64,000 bases of DNA from Dactylosporangium siamense (GTDB lineage Bacteria > Actinomycetota > Actinomycetes > Mycobacteriales > Micromonosporaceae), in the NCBI RefSeq assembly GCF_016862795.1, contig NZ_BONQ01000154.1, positions 1 to 64,000 on the forward strand. Direction: 5' to 3'. Shown piece after piece: positions 26,665 through 35,612 of this stretch. The notes under the pieces are model-generated. The model had not been told where the DNA came from. It saw only the letters and a program-made list of their open reading frames with translations, and made no database searches. Both the position numbers and the translations under genes were made by a program. Within the stretch, counting starts at the first letter, position 1; the number at the start of each line of letters is the position of its first letter.

Positions 26665-27341
26665 GACCGCACCAGGGGACGCCAGTGCTGCGTGGTGCCG
26701 TCGTCGCGGACCGTGTAGCCCAGTTTCTGCACCTCGTCGCGCAGCTCCGTGGCGTCGGTGGCGCTCTTGTTCTTCAACGCGACCGCCCGCGCGGCGAGGA
26801 CCGCGTTGACGGCGCCCGGCAGGTCCGGCAGGTCCGGGACCCAGCGGCGGAACAGCTTCGCATACGGGTCGTGCTCCAGCCACGGGTAGCCGTGCGCCCG
26901 GAACGCCGCCGCCACGCGTGGACCGCCGGCCCCTTCCAGCCGCTCCCGCACCACCTGCTTCGACTCCCCGTCGAGCACGACCAGGTGCCGCCCGTCGACG
27001 AACACCGCCGAGACCTCGCCCCGCGGCACGCTGCGGTCGGTGTCACCGAGCCGCAGCCGCAGCCCGCTGTCGGCGACGGTCACCCGCAGCGTCTCGTGGA
27101 TCGCGACGAACGCGAAGACCAGGGCGAGCAGCAGGCCCGCGCCGACCAGCGCGACCCGGCCGAACCCGGCGCCGAGCGCGTCGACGAGCCGCAGCGGCCC
27201 GCCGAACGGCACCCACGGCAGGCTCAGCAGCCACCGCGCCAGCACCGGCAGCACCCACCCGACGGCGAGCCCCACCAGGGGGAAGCCGACCCAGATCAGC
27301 CACCGGTCGCCGCGCGAGAGCCCCAGCTCGTGTTCCGCCAT
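26661..27341 (-). CDS. Two-helix membrane protein, YqeB-like
   Basis: 226 residues. Two membrane helices (about 13-37 and 60-80) are followed by a beta-rich, PH-like domain (LRVTVADSGLRLRLGDTD, VSAVFVDGRHLVVLDGES) and a helical C-terminus ending in GYTVRDDGTTQHWRP. This layout resembles the actinobacterial YqeB-like family of unknown function; the family call is moderate. The ATG at 27341 aligns with the family start MAEHELGLSRGDR. Coupled to the kinase downstream, so it may take part in signalling. Confidence 0.65.
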   Translation of the reverse strand: MAEHELGLSRGDRWLIWVGFPLVGLAVGWVLPVLARWLLSLPWVPFGGPLRLVDALGAGFGRVALVGAGLLLALVFAFVAIHETLRVTVADSGLRLRLGDTDRSVPRGEVSAVFVDGRHLVVLDGESKQVVRERLEGAGGPRVAAAFRAHGYPWLEHDPYAKLFRRWVPDLPDLPGAVNAVLAARAVALKNKSATDATELRDEVQKLGYTVRDDGTTQHWRPLVRS

Positions 27342-27406
27342 ACGACTCACGGTAGGCAGCCCCGCCGCCCCCGGACAGTCTCCGAAAGTCGACGCGTCCA
27401 TCGCCA

Positions 27407-28687
27407 TCAGCCGTGGCTGTGGCTGCTGGGGGTGCTGTCGCCGCTCGGGGTGATGTGCACCGACTCGACCCACGACGGCGGCAGCGGCGGGTTGGCCCCG
27501 ATCAGCCCGGCGATGAGCCGGCAGGCGGTTGGCTCGTCGGGCCACGGGGTGCCGCCGTCGGTGAGGACGACCACGATCTGCGGCCGGTCCGGCGAGCGCA
27601 GCGCCGCGGCGATCCCGACCCGCATGTCGGTGCCGCCGCCACCGCCGAGCTCCACCTGCTCCGCCTTCACCACCCGGGTCACGGCGTGCACGTCGGCGTC
27701 GCAGGCCACGACGGTCACCCGGTTGCCCCGGATGCCGACGGTCCGCAGCACGCCGGTCACCTCGCCCAGCGCGGCGGCCAGGTCGTCGGCGCCCATCGAG
27801 CCGGACGTGTCGACGACGATCGCGACCCGCGGCAGCGGCCGCCGCAGGCTCGGCAGCACCACCCCGCGCATCGCCCCGGTCCGCCGTCCGGGCCGCGCAT
27901 ACGTGTAGTCGACCGCGCCGCTGGCCCACGCGACCGCCTGACGCAGCGCACCGGTCAGCAGCCGCCGCCAGTCCACGACGGGCTCGGCGATCTCGTCGGC
28001 CCAGCGCTGCCAGCCGCCGGGCACGGTGCCGCGGGACCGCACGTGGGCGCGGATCGCGTCGGCGGTCTGCCGGCGGATCGCGACCGCTTCCACGTCGCGG
28101 ACGCCGGGCCCGGCCCCGTCGCCGACCTCGCCGTCGACCGGGGTGCCGTGCGCGCCCGACCCGCACTGCACCAGGTGCTCGTGGGTGTGCGGCACGCCGG
28201 CCAGATACTCCTCGAACAGCCGCCCCTCGGGCAGCCCGAACGTCTTGGGCTCCACCCGCGACGCCGGCAACGTGAGCCGGTCCGCGATCAGGTCGTCGTT
28301 GATCTCGCAGTCCTGGGCGAGGTTGACCCGCAGGTGGTCGGCGCGGTCCGCGGCGGGCAGCCGGTCCGCTCGCCCGTGGTGGTCACGCAGCAGGTGCGCC
28401 ACCTCGTGCACCCACACCCCGGCGAGCTCCTCGACGCTGTGCCCGTCGACGAACTCGGGCGACACATACAGCCGCCACCGCCGGTCGACCCCCATCGTCG
28501 CCAGGTGCCGGCTCGGCACCACCGACAGCGCATACAGCGCCGTGGCCAGATACGGCCGCAGCATCGCCGCCTTGTAGCGCGCCGCGAGCAGCTTCGTGCG
28601 GTCCAGCGCCCGCGCCGCGGGCACTTCAGGCACGGCGGCCTCGGGCGCGGCGACCTCAGGCGTGGCGACCTCGGGCACGGCGGTCAT
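27407..28687 (-). CDS. VWA-like/metallopeptidase-like protein (DUF2201 type)
   Basis: 426 residues. A PEVA-rich tail of about 25 residues precedes a metallopeptidase-like half with WVHEVAHLLRDHHGRA (HExxH). The C-terminal half is a von Willebrand A domain with the MIDAS motif VDTSGSMG and VVLTDGG. DUF2201 proteins pair with MoxR-type AAA ATPases, in which the VWA protein links the ATPase to its target. The start overlaps the ATPase stop by 4 bases, which confirms the pair. Whether the peptidase site is active is unknown. Confidence 0.86.
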   Translation of the reverse strand: MTAVPEVATPEVAAPEAAVPEVPAARALDRTKLLAARYKAAMLRPYLATALYALSVVPSRHLATMGVDRRWRLYVSPEFVDGHSVEELAGVWVHEVAHLLRDHHGRADRLPAADRADHLRVNLAQDCEINDDLIADRLTLPASRVEPKTFGLPEGRLFEEYLAGVPHTHEHLVQCGSGAHGTPVDGEVGDGAGPGVRDVEAVAIRRQTADAIRAHVRSRGTVPGGWQRWADEIAEPVVDWRRLLTGALRQAVAWASGAVDYTYARPGRRTGAMRGVVLPSLRRPLPRVAIVVDTSGSMGADDLAAALGEVTGVLRTVGIRGNRVTVVACDADVHAVTRVVKAEQVELGGGGGTDMRVGIAAALRSPDRPQIVVVLTDGGTPWPDEPTACRLIAGLIGANPPLPPSWVESVHITPSGDSTPSSHSHG

Positions 28688-29871
28688 CGCAGCGCGCCGG
28701 ACAGGCTCAGGATGTCGATGAACGCGTCGATGGTCGCCGGCACCGGCCAGGTCTTCTCACGCATCGCGGCCAGGTCGGCGGCGGCGCGGGCGGCCACGTC
28801 GGGCACCCCCGCGTCGACGGCCTTGCTCAGCACCGTCCAGCCCGCCTCCCACCGCTCGCGGGTCGTGTTGCTCTGCACGGCCGACACGACCGCGGTCAGG
28901 AACGCCAGCTGCCGGTCGCCGCGGGTCGGCAGCTGGAACGCGTCGGGGTTGGCCAGGACCCGGTTCGGGTCCGGCAGGTCGAGCTCGTCGAGGTAGTTGA
29001 CCAGCTCCAGGCCGGCCCCGTCGCCGATCGCGCCGATCAGCGCCGTGGACAGCGCGGCCCGCGACGCGTCGCTGGCCATGCCGAACGTCAGCAGCCGCAG
29101 CGCCATCTCCCAGGTGCGCGGCGACGGCCACGCCCCGCCGCGGGCCTCGGCGTCGGCGGGCAGGTGGTGGGTGAGGCCCGGCCGGGCGGTGAGGAACCCG
29201 GACAGCGTGCCCCGCGCCCGGGCGAGCGCCGACGCCGCCCGCTTCGGGTCGACGCTCGGGATGTCGGCGGTCGGCCAGGTGCCGGCCAGGCCCCGGGCGA
29301 CGACCGCGGGGTCGTGGGTCCAGTGCAGGTGGACGAACCGGTTCGCGAGGGGCGGGCTCAGGTGCCAGCCGTCGGCGGCGCTCGCCGGCGGGTTGGCGGC
29401 GGCGACGACCCGCACGGCTGGCGGCAGCTCGAGGCTGCCGACGCGCCGCTCCAGGACGACCCGCAGCAGCGCCGCCTGCACCGCCGGCGGCGCCGAGGAC
29501 AGCTCGTCGAAGAAGATCAGGCCGTAGCCGCGCTTCGCGAGCCGCACCGCCCAGTCCGGCGGCGCCATCGGCACCCCCTGTGTCGCGGGGTCGTCACCGA
29601 CGACGGGCAGCCCGGCGAAGTCCGACGGCTCGTGGATGCTCGCGATGACCGTCTCCATCGGCACCTGGAGGCGATCGGACAGCTGCTGCAACGCCGAGGA
29701 CTTGCCGATGCCGGGCTCGCCCCACAGCAGGACCGGCAGGTTGGCGGAGACGGCGAGCGCGAGGGCTTCCAGCTGGGTGTTGTCCCGGCGCTCCACCCGG
29801 GTCGAACGGGTCGCGGCGAGCAGCTCGTCGGCCGCCGCGAGCAGCGTCAGCGCCGTGGGTTCTGCGGTCAT
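28684..29871 (-). CDS. MoxR-type AAA+ ATPase
   Basis: 395 residues. Walker A GEPGIGKSSALQ, Walker B YGLIFFDELSSAPP, sensor 1 VVAAANPP, and RFVHLHW. MoxR ATPases remodel or activate partner proteins together with VWA proteins, in the cytosol. The ATG at 29871 is preferred over an in-frame start ten codons upstream because TACCGT ends 8 bases before it. It starts 52 bases after the ankyrin operon and runs the same way, so the two blocks may act together. Confidence 0.9.
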   Translation of the reverse strand: MTAEPTALTLLAAADELLAATRSTRVERRDNTQLEALALAVSANLPVLLWGEPGIGKSSALQQLSDRLQVPMETVIASIHEPSDFAGLPVVGDDPATQGVPMAPPDWAVRLAKRGYGLIFFDELSSAPPAVQAALLRVVLERRVGSLELPPAVRVVAAANPPASAADGWHLSPPLANRFVHLHWTHDPAVVARGLAGTWPTADIPSVDPKRAASALARARGTLSGFLTARPGLTHHLPADAEARGGAWPSPRTWEMALRLLTFGMASDASRAALSTALIGAIGDGAGLELVNYLDELDLPDPNRVLANPDAFQLPTRGDRQLAFLTAVVSAVQSNTTRERWEAGWTVLSKAVDAGVPDVAARAAADLAAMREKTWPVPATIDAFIDILSLSGALR

Positions 29872-29878
29872 GGGCGAC

Positions 29879-29884
29879 ACGGTA
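29879..29884 (-). promoter_or_regulatory. -10 box TACCGT of the MoxR-VWA pair, leaderless
   Basis: Read on the minus strand, TACCGT ends 8 bases before the ATG at 29871. It gives the pair its own promoter in the 51-base gap after the ankyrin operon. Confidence 0.5.
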
Positions 29885-29922
29885 GCGGCCACGTACGACA
29901 TTTCCCGACCACATTCCCACGG

Positions 29923-31341
29923 TCAGGACTCCAGCAGGAACCACAGGTCTTCGAGGCACCCGGCGGCCCGGGCCAGGTCGGCCCAGCCGGCGCCGGCGAA
30001 CGTGACGGCGCTCACATCCGCGCCCATCGTGACGAGCGCCCGGACGGTGGTCGCCGCCCCGCCGTTGGCGACCGCGAACAGCAGCGGCGTCAGGCCCGCC
30101 CGGTCGCGGGCCTCCAGGTCCAGCCCCGCCGCCAGGAGCTCCAGCAGCAGCGTCTCGACCAGCTCGGCGGTGTCGCCCCCGCCCGGCAGGTGCGCGAGCA
30201 GGTGCAGCATCGTGCGCCGCTCCGGGTCCCGGAAGTACGGATCACCGCCCGCCGCCAGCCACGCCAGCAGCGCCGGGGCGTCGCCGTGCCGCGCCAGCCG
30301 TACCACCGTGTCACGGCGCAACCGCAGCACCTTCGGCAACGCCGCCAGGGGGTCGTGCCAGCCGAGGTCGCCGGGTTCGGCGAACCGCCAGACACCGTCG
30401 CGGCGGACCCGGACCGGACCCACGCCCGGCTCCGGCGCCGGCGGCATCGTCGACAGCGCGGGGAACAGCGCCGCACCGACGAGGGGATGCAGCGCCGAAG
30501 CCGGCAGCATCCCGAGCCGCACCAGGTCGGCGTCGACGGGCCGCTCCACCAGCGCCGCCGGCAACCGCAACGCGGCCCCGGCGCCGTCCTCACCGGCGAC
30601 ACCACTGACCGTTGTGTCCCGGACCTGGGTGGTGTACGCCCCGTCGACGTGATCCAGCAGCACCCCCTCCGAGGGGGCACCCGCCGACCGGATCGCCGCA
30701 CGGAGCCCGGTCAGGTTCAGCCGCCACACCCGTCGCGCCGCCGGAGCGCCGGGCCCGCGCAGCTCGGGCCGGCGGCCGACCAGCGCCTCCAGGTCGAAGC
30801 CGGCGAGGCGCCACGCCCCGATCCAGTCCCCGGCGTCCTGCATAGCGATGACGTGCTCGGCGAGCCCCCACGCCTCCCGCGGCAGCCGCGACCCGCCGGC
30901 GTCGAGGAAGAGCCGCCCGGTCAGGGCGCCCGTGTGCCGGCTGTCCCAGCGTTCCCGGCTGTGCACCAACGACCCCCGCCACGAGTCCGGCGGCACGGCA
31001 CCGTAGCGCAGCGCCAGCCGCTCGGGCGCGCGCCGCAGCACGAACAGCGCCCGGGTCCCGCCGTAGACGTTCAGGAGCGTGACGGGCTGCGCCGGGTCGA
31101 GGTGCCAGCGCAGCAGGTCCGGCACCAGGTGCCGCAGGTCGTCCTCGACCCGCTCCGCGACCGCGCCGCCGTCGCCGTGGGCGATCGCCGACGGGTCCAG
31201 CTCGACGTCCACGTGCGCCGCCGCGCAGGCGCCGCGCCAGTCCCCGGCGAGGCGCCGCGCCGTGGCCGCCGTGATCATCCAGGCGGGCACCCCGAGCCGC
31301 CGCGTCCACCGCGCTGCCGCGAGCTCCCGGCGCCAGCTCAC
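29923..31341 (-). CDS. Ankyrin-repeat protein, paralog A
   Basis: 472 residues. The N-terminal module (MITAATARRLAGDWRGACAA, then DDLRHLVPDLLRWHL) is shared with the next two genes. The middle has WDSRHTGAL, AMQDAGDWIGAWRLAGFD and VRLGMLPASALHPLV. The C-terminus has ankyrin-like repeats (LHLLAHLPGG, LEARDRAGLTPLLFAVANGG). No signal peptide or membrane helix, so cytosolic. It starts with a GTG overlapping the stop of paralog B by 4 bases and is last in the operon. The function is unknown; ankyrin repeats normally bind proteins. Confidence 0.8.
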   Translation of the reverse strand: MSWRRELAAARWTRRLGVPAWMITAATARRLAGDWRGACAAAHVDVELDPSAIAHGDGGAVAERVEDDLRHLVPDLLRWHLDPAQPVTLLNVYGGTRALFVLRRAPERLALRYGAVPPDSWRGSLVHSRERWDSRHTGALTGRLFLDAGGSRLPREAWGLAEHVIAMQDAGDWIGAWRLAGFDLEALVGRRPELRGPGAPAARRVWRLNLTGLRAAIRSAGAPSEGVLLDHVDGAYTTQVRDTTVSGVAGEDGAGAALRLPAALVERPVDADLVRLGMLPASALHPLVGAALFPALSTMPPAPEPGVGPVRVRRDGVWRFAEPGDLGWHDPLAALPKVLRLRRDTVVRLARHGDAPALLAWLAAGGDPYFRDPERRTMLHLLAHLPGGGDTAELVETLLLELLAAGLDLEARDRAGLTPLLFAVANGGAATTVRALVTMGADVSAVTFAGAGWADLARAAGCLEDLWFLLES

Positions 31342-32843
31342 GACGCCAGCTCCCGCAGCGCCCGGATCGCCTGCGGGGTGCCGCCCTCGGCGACGGCGTG
31401 CTGCGTCGGCGTCCGCCCGGCCCGGTCGCGGGCCCGCGGGTCGAGCCCGGCGTGCCGCAGGCGGGTCACGACCGGCTCCGGGTCCGGCAGCCACGCGATC
31501 AGGTGCAGCAGGGTCCGGCCGAGGTGGTCCCGCAGGTGCGGGTCGAGGCCCGCGTCGAGCCACGCGGCGATCGCCGGGGCGTCGCCGTTGACGGCGTGCA
31601 GGACGATGTCCCGGCGCCGCAGCCGCAACACCTTCGGGGTCCACGCGTCGGGGGCGCGCCATCCGGCCCGCGCCGCGAAGCAACCGCGCAGCGGCGCCCC
31701 GCCGAGGGCCCGCAGCGCCAGCTCCCGGCGCATCTCCTCGCCCGTGTGGTGGCCGTCGCCGAGCACGTGCCACACACCCTGGCACCGGACCCGCACCGGT
31801 GCCAGGTCGGGGACCGGGTCGGGCGGGCCTTCGAACAGCCCGGCCAGGCCGGGGAAGAGCGCGTCGCCGACGAGCGGGTGCAGCTGCTCCATCGGCAGCA
31901 GCCCGAGGCGGACGAGGTCGAAGTCCACCACCCGTTCAGCGCGCACGACCGGCAGGTCCGGCTGTGGCACCGGGGCACTTGGGTAGGACACCCGTAGGTC
32001 CGCGTCGACGGACAGCTGGGCGGTGAACCCCAGGACGTTCCCGCCGCTGAGCCCGACCCGCACCCGGTCCCGGCGGCCCGTCCGGATCTCGCCCACAGCG
32101 GCGCGCACCTGGGCGAGGTCCGGCCGGCTCTCGCGCAGGTGCCGCTCGATCCAGTGCCCCCGCTCGACCAGCGCCTGCAACGCCCGGACGTCGAAGCCGG
32201 CCACGTTCCACGCGCGGACCCAGTCGCCGGCGTCCTGCGCGGCGATCACCCGCTCCCGGTCGGTCCACGCCGCCTCGGGCAGCCGGTCACCGGTCGCGGT
32301 GAAGAACGGCAGGTGCCCGTCGTAGCCGCCGCAGCGGTCCAGCAGCGCGCCGGCGTGCCGGCTGTCCCACCGCTCCCGGTCCTGCGAGAGGTCCTGCAAG
32401 AGGTCCTGCGAAAGGCCCTGCGACTGGTCGTGCGACCGGTCCGGCGAAACGTCCTGTGGCGCGCCGCCGGCGCGTTCGGTGAACACGAGCTCGAGCCGCC
32501 GGCTGGGCGTGCCGGGGTGCCGCGGGCGGATCCGCAGCGCCATCGGTCCGTACCCGGCCAGCCGCACGTCGACCGGCCGCAGCGCCGTCGCCGGGGCCGC
32601 CCCGATCAGGTGCCAGCGCAGCAGATCCGGGGCGAGATGCCGCACGTCGTCCTCGACCGCGGCGGCGACCGCGGCGCCGTGGTCCCGCCGGATCCGGGCG
32701 AGGTCCAGGGCGACGTCGACGCCGGCCGCGTCGCAGGCGCCCCGCCAGTCGCCGGCGAGCCGCCGCCGGGTGGCCTCCTCGATCATCCAGCGGGGCACCG
32801 TGAACCGGCGCACCCGGTGCCACCCGCGCAGCTCGCGGCTCAC
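31338..32843 (-). CDS. Ankyrin-repeat protein, paralog B
   Basis: 501 residues from the GTG at 32843; a GTG at 32858 is an alternative. Same plan as its neighbours: MIEEATRRRLAGDWRGACDA, DDVRHLAPDLLRWHL, WDSRHAGALLDRC, AAQDAGDWVRAWNVAGFD, VRLGLLPMEQLHPLVGDALF. Then come ankyrin repeats (LDPHLRDHLGRTLLHLIAWL, LDPRARDRAGRTPTQHAVAE). A low-complexity insert of SQDL/LQDL tetrapeptides near residue 140, made by a 12-bp repeat, is absent from the paralogs. Fourth gene of the operon. Confidence 0.8.
   Translation of the reverse strand: MSRELRGWHRVRRFTVPRWMIEEATRRRLAGDWRGACDAAGVDVALDLARIRRDHGAAVAAAVEDDVRHLAPDLLRWHLIGAAPATALRPVDVRLAGYGPMALRIRPRHPGTPSRRLELVFTERAGGAPQDVSPDRSHDQSQGLSQDLLQDLSQDRERWDSRHAGALLDRCGGYDGHLPFFTATGDRLPEAAWTDRERVIAAQDAGDWVRAWNVAGFDVRALQALVERGHWIERHLRESRPDLAQVRAAVGEIRTGRRDRVRVGLSGGNVLGFTAQLSVDADLRVSYPSAPVPQPDLPVVRAERVVDFDLVRLGLLPMEQLHPLVGDALFPGLAGLFEGPPDPVPDLAPVRVRCQGVWHVLGDGHHTGEEMRRELALRALGGAPLRGCFAARAGWRAPDAWTPKVLRLRRRDIVLHAVNGDAPAIAAWLDAGLDPHLRDHLGRTLLHLIAWLPDPEPVVTRLRHAGLDPRARDRAGRTPTQHAVAEGGTPQAIRALRELAS
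32378..32449 (-). repeat. 12-bp tandem repeat, six units, in ankyrin paralog B
   Basis: Units close to GGTCCTGCGAGA run in frame and encode tetrapeptides such as SQDL and LQDL just before RERWDSR. The first three units are most alike; the last three have decayed. Confidence 0.85.
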
Positions 32844-32865
32844 TCGGCCGTGCCACACGGCGGGC

Positions 32866-34485
32866 TCACTCGCCTGGTGGTTGCAGGAACTCGAGCTCCG
32901 GGCGGCTGAAGCGGTCCAGGGTGTCGAAGAGGGAGACGCCGTTGTCGTCGACGGTGCCGGCGTCGGCGCCCGCCTCGAGGAGGGCGAGGACGAGCTGGGC
33001 GGTGCCGGTGTCGTACACCGCCGTCTGCAGCGGGGTCATGCCCCGCCGGTCGCGGGCCTCGACGTCCAGGCCGGCGGCGACGAGCCGGCGGAACAGGGTC
33101 AGGTCGTCGGGGGCGGCCATCAGCCCGCTGATGTGGTGCAGCAGCGTCCGGCCGTGCGGGTCACGGGCGTGCGGGTCGACGCCGGCGTCGAGCAGCTCCA
33201 GGACGCCGGGCAGGTCGCCGTGCTGGGCCCGCAGCATGAGGTCGCGGCGCAGTTCGCGCAGGGCGCGGGGGAGCGTCGAACCCGGTTCGCGCCAGGCCCG
33301 TTCGGCGGCGATACAGCCGTGCACCTGACCGCCGAGTGCGGACAAGGCCTGTTCGCGGCGGCGTTCCTCGTCGTCGTGCGGGATGTCGAAGCGTCCGCCG
33401 CTCATCCGCACGTGATGCCACGCGCCGTCCCGGCACCGCAGCCGGGCCTCCGCCACCGGAGCCGGAAGGACCCGCGGCGCGAGCGGCCCGGCCTCGGGGA
33501 AGAACGCGGCGTGCACGAGCGGGTGCAGTGACGAGACCGGCAGCACGCCCGCGCGGATCAGCTCGGCGTCGACCGGCCGCTGGAACGGCGCCGGGTCGAG
33601 GTGCCAGTCGGCGTCGCGGTCCTTGTAGCTGACCCTCACCCACGTGCCGGTCAGCTGCTCGCCCTCGAACCCGGTCAGCTCGACCAGGTTGGTCCAGCCG
33701 AACGGGATGCCGACCCGCTCCGACCCACGGTCCCGGGCCGCGGCGACGACGGCGGCGTGGTCGGCGAGGAACCCCTGCCAGTGCTGCTGGAGGATCCGCG
33801 CGTCCCACCGGCTGGCGGGCAGCGGCGGATCGGAGACGTCGACGCCGGCCGCCTGCCACGCCTCGCGGCCCTGCCCGGCGTCGTGCAGGCTGAGGATCCG
33901 CTCGGTGAGCCCCCAGGCCCGCTCCGGCAGCGGGTTGCCGGCCGGGTCGAAGAACGGCAGGTGGGTCCAGCCGCAGCCGGCCAGCAGCGCCCCGGACTCA
34001 CGGGCGTCCCACAGGGACCGGCGGGTCCGGTAGTCGTGCAGGGCGTGGAACGGCCGCGGGCCGTCGTCCCACTCCCAGTCGTCCCACGCGCCGGGGTCCA
34101 GCGGCTCGTCCGTGACGAAGAGCCGCAGCCGCTGGGAGCCGAAGCCGAGACGGGTGCCGCCGACGTAGAGCGCCGGCCCCTTGACGGTGCCGTCACCGTC
34201 GCCGCCTCCGGCGAGGTGCACGACCTGCCGGGCGTCGAGGTGGGTGTCGCCGCGGCCCGGCTTGCGGGGCAGGTGCCAGCGCAGCAGGTCGGGCGCGAAG
34301 TGCGCCAGGTCGTCCTCGAACGGCGTGTAGTCCCCGGGCGCGACGTCGACGTTCGCCGCGGCGCAGGCGGCCCGCCAGTCGCCGGCGAGGCGGGCGGCGG
34401 TCGCGGCCCGGATCATCGACGGGGGCGTCGCCCAGCGCCGGATCCGGCCCCAGTTCCGGGCGCCCGCGCGGCTCAGTGTCGTCAC
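32866..34485 (-). CDS. Ankyrin-repeat protein, paralog C
   Basis: 539 residues, the longest of the three. Shared module MIRAATAARLAGDWRAACAA and DDLAHFAPDLLRWHL, then LWDARESGALLAGCGWTHLP, LSLHDAGQGREAWQAAGVDV and IRAGVLPVSSLHPLVHAAFF. Ankyrin repeats at the end are VDPHARDPHGRTLLHHISGL and LDVEARDRRGMTPLQTAVYD, then GADAGTVDDNGVSLFDTL. The GTG at 34485 overlaps the stop of the leucine-rich-repeat gene. No known enzymatic motif in the shared N-terminal region. Confidence 0.82.
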   Translation of the reverse strand: MTTLSRAGARNWGRIRRWATPPSMIRAATAARLAGDWRAACAAANVDVAPGDYTPFEDDLAHFAPDLLRWHLPRKPGRGDTHLDARQVVHLAGGGDGDGTVKGPALYVGGTRLGFGSQRLRLFVTDEPLDPGAWDDWEWDDGPRPFHALHDYRTRRSLWDARESGALLAGCGWTHLPFFDPAGNPLPERAWGLTERILSLHDAGQGREAWQAAGVDVSDPPLPASRWDARILQQHWQGFLADHAAVVAAARDRGSERVGIPFGWTNLVELTGFEGEQLTGTWVRVSYKDRDADWHLDPAPFQRPVDAELIRAGVLPVSSLHPLVHAAFFPEAGPLAPRVLPAPVAEARLRCRDGAWHHVRMSGGRFDIPHDDEERRREQALSALGGQVHGCIAAERAWREPGSTLPRALRELRRDLMLRAQHGDLPGVLELLDAGVDPHARDPHGRTLLHHISGLMAAPDDLTLFRRLVAAGLDVEARDRRGMTPLQTAVYDTGTAQLVLALLEAGADAGTVDDNGVSLFDTLDRFSRPELEFLQPPGE

Positions 34486-35612
34486 CGGTACACGCTCACG
34501 ATCTCGCTGCCGGATCCCGTGCCGGCATCCGCCGGCGGGAGCAGCGCGCTGATGGCCCGTTTCACGCGGCGCGGGACGTCCGGGCCGAGCGCGAGGCGGG
34601 TCAGGTCGGTGGAGGGCAGCGCCGCGAGGAGCGCCTTGGCGCCCCGGCCGCCGACGCCGGTGTGGCGCAGGTCGAGCCGGCGCAGCCGGGTGCCGGGCAG
34701 CGCCGCGGCGAGCAGCGCGGCACCCTCGTCGCCGACCATGTTGTCGGCGGCGCCGAGCACCCGCAGCGACTGCGGCCGGCTCAGGTCGAGACTGTCCAGC
34801 ACGGACAGCCGGTCGGCGATCCCGGCGACCGCGGCGGGGGAGAGGCCGTTGCCGCCGAGCCCGAGCGTGCTGCCGGCTGTGGTGACGGCTTGGACGACGG
34901 GTGCGACGCCGGCGTCGCCGAGGCGGTTGGCGGCCAGGAACAGGCCCCGGACGCCGGCCTCCCGCAGCAGCCGCGCCAGCAGCGGACCGGCGGACGGGCC
35001 GAGGCCGTTGCCGCCGAGGAAGACCCGGGTCACCGGGGTGGGCCGGGCGGCGAGCGCGTCGACGAGCGTCTCCAGGCCGGCGGTCGTCAGCCCCGTGTTG
35101 ACCAGGTCGACGGTGTCGATGGTGGTGTTGCGGCGCAGCGTCTCCGCGAGCGCGGCCACGCCCTCGTCGCCGAGCGGGTTGCGCTTGAGCCACAGCGCCC
35201 GCACCCGGTCGTCGGCGGCGAGCCGCTCGAACAGTGGTGCCGCGCCGGCGGCGTCGATCGCGTTGCAGCCGAGGTACAGCGTCTCCACCCGGTGCCCGTC
35301 CGGCAGCCCTTCGGCCAGGGCGGCGGTGCCGGTGGCGCCGAGCCCGTTGGTGCCCAGCAGCAGGTGCACCGCGTGCGGCGAGCCGACGACCCGGTCCAGG
35401 ACCTGGGTCACGCCGGCCGCGCCGAGCCCCTGCTTGCACAGGTCGACCCGGCCGTCGGGCTGCAGCGTGCCGAGCGGGAAGCGCTCGGTGCCGCGCACCG
35501 GCTCCGGGTCGGCGAGCCGCCGCAGCAGGGGCGACAGGTCGGCCAGGTCGGCCTGCGGCACGGCCGGCACGGCGAGCACCGGGCAGGCGATGTCGGGAGC
35601 TTCGTCTACCAC
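34482..35612 (-). CDS. Leucine-rich-repeat protein, ribonuclease-inhibitor type
   Basis: 376 residues. Between about residues 50 and 350 there are roughly eleven 28-residue repeats with LxLxxNxLGxxGxxxLAxxL character (for example LYLGCNAIDAAGAAPLFERL and LFLAANRLGDAGVAPVVQAV). This is the RI-like LRR fold usually used for protein binding. No signal peptide. The GTG at 35612 overlaps the SDR stop by 7 bases. Second gene of the ankyrin operon. Confidence 0.8.
   Translation of the reverse strand: MVDEAPDIACPVLAVPAVPQADLADLSPLLRRLADPEPVRGTERFPLGTLQPDGRVDLCKQGLGAAGVTQVLDRVVGSPHAVHLLLGTNGLGATGTAALAEGLPDGHRVETLYLGCNAIDAAGAAPLFERLAADDRVRALWLKRNPLGDEGVAALAETLRRNTTIDTVDLVNTGLTTAGLETLVDALAARPTPVTRVFLGGNGLGPSAGPLLARLLREAGVRGLFLAANRLGDAGVAPVVQAVTTAGSTLGLGGNGLSPAAVAGIADRLSVLDSLDLSRPQSLRVLGAADNMVGDEGAALLAAALPGTRLRRLDLRHTGVGGRGAKALLAALPSTDLTRLALGPDVPRRVKRAISALLPPADAGTGSGSEIVSVYR

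Noticed and set aside
25303-26718. Repeat-rich plus-strand frame opposite the histidine kinase
   Set aside because: The 18-bp repeat is open in all frames because its length is a multiple of three. The minus-strand kinase has real motifs.
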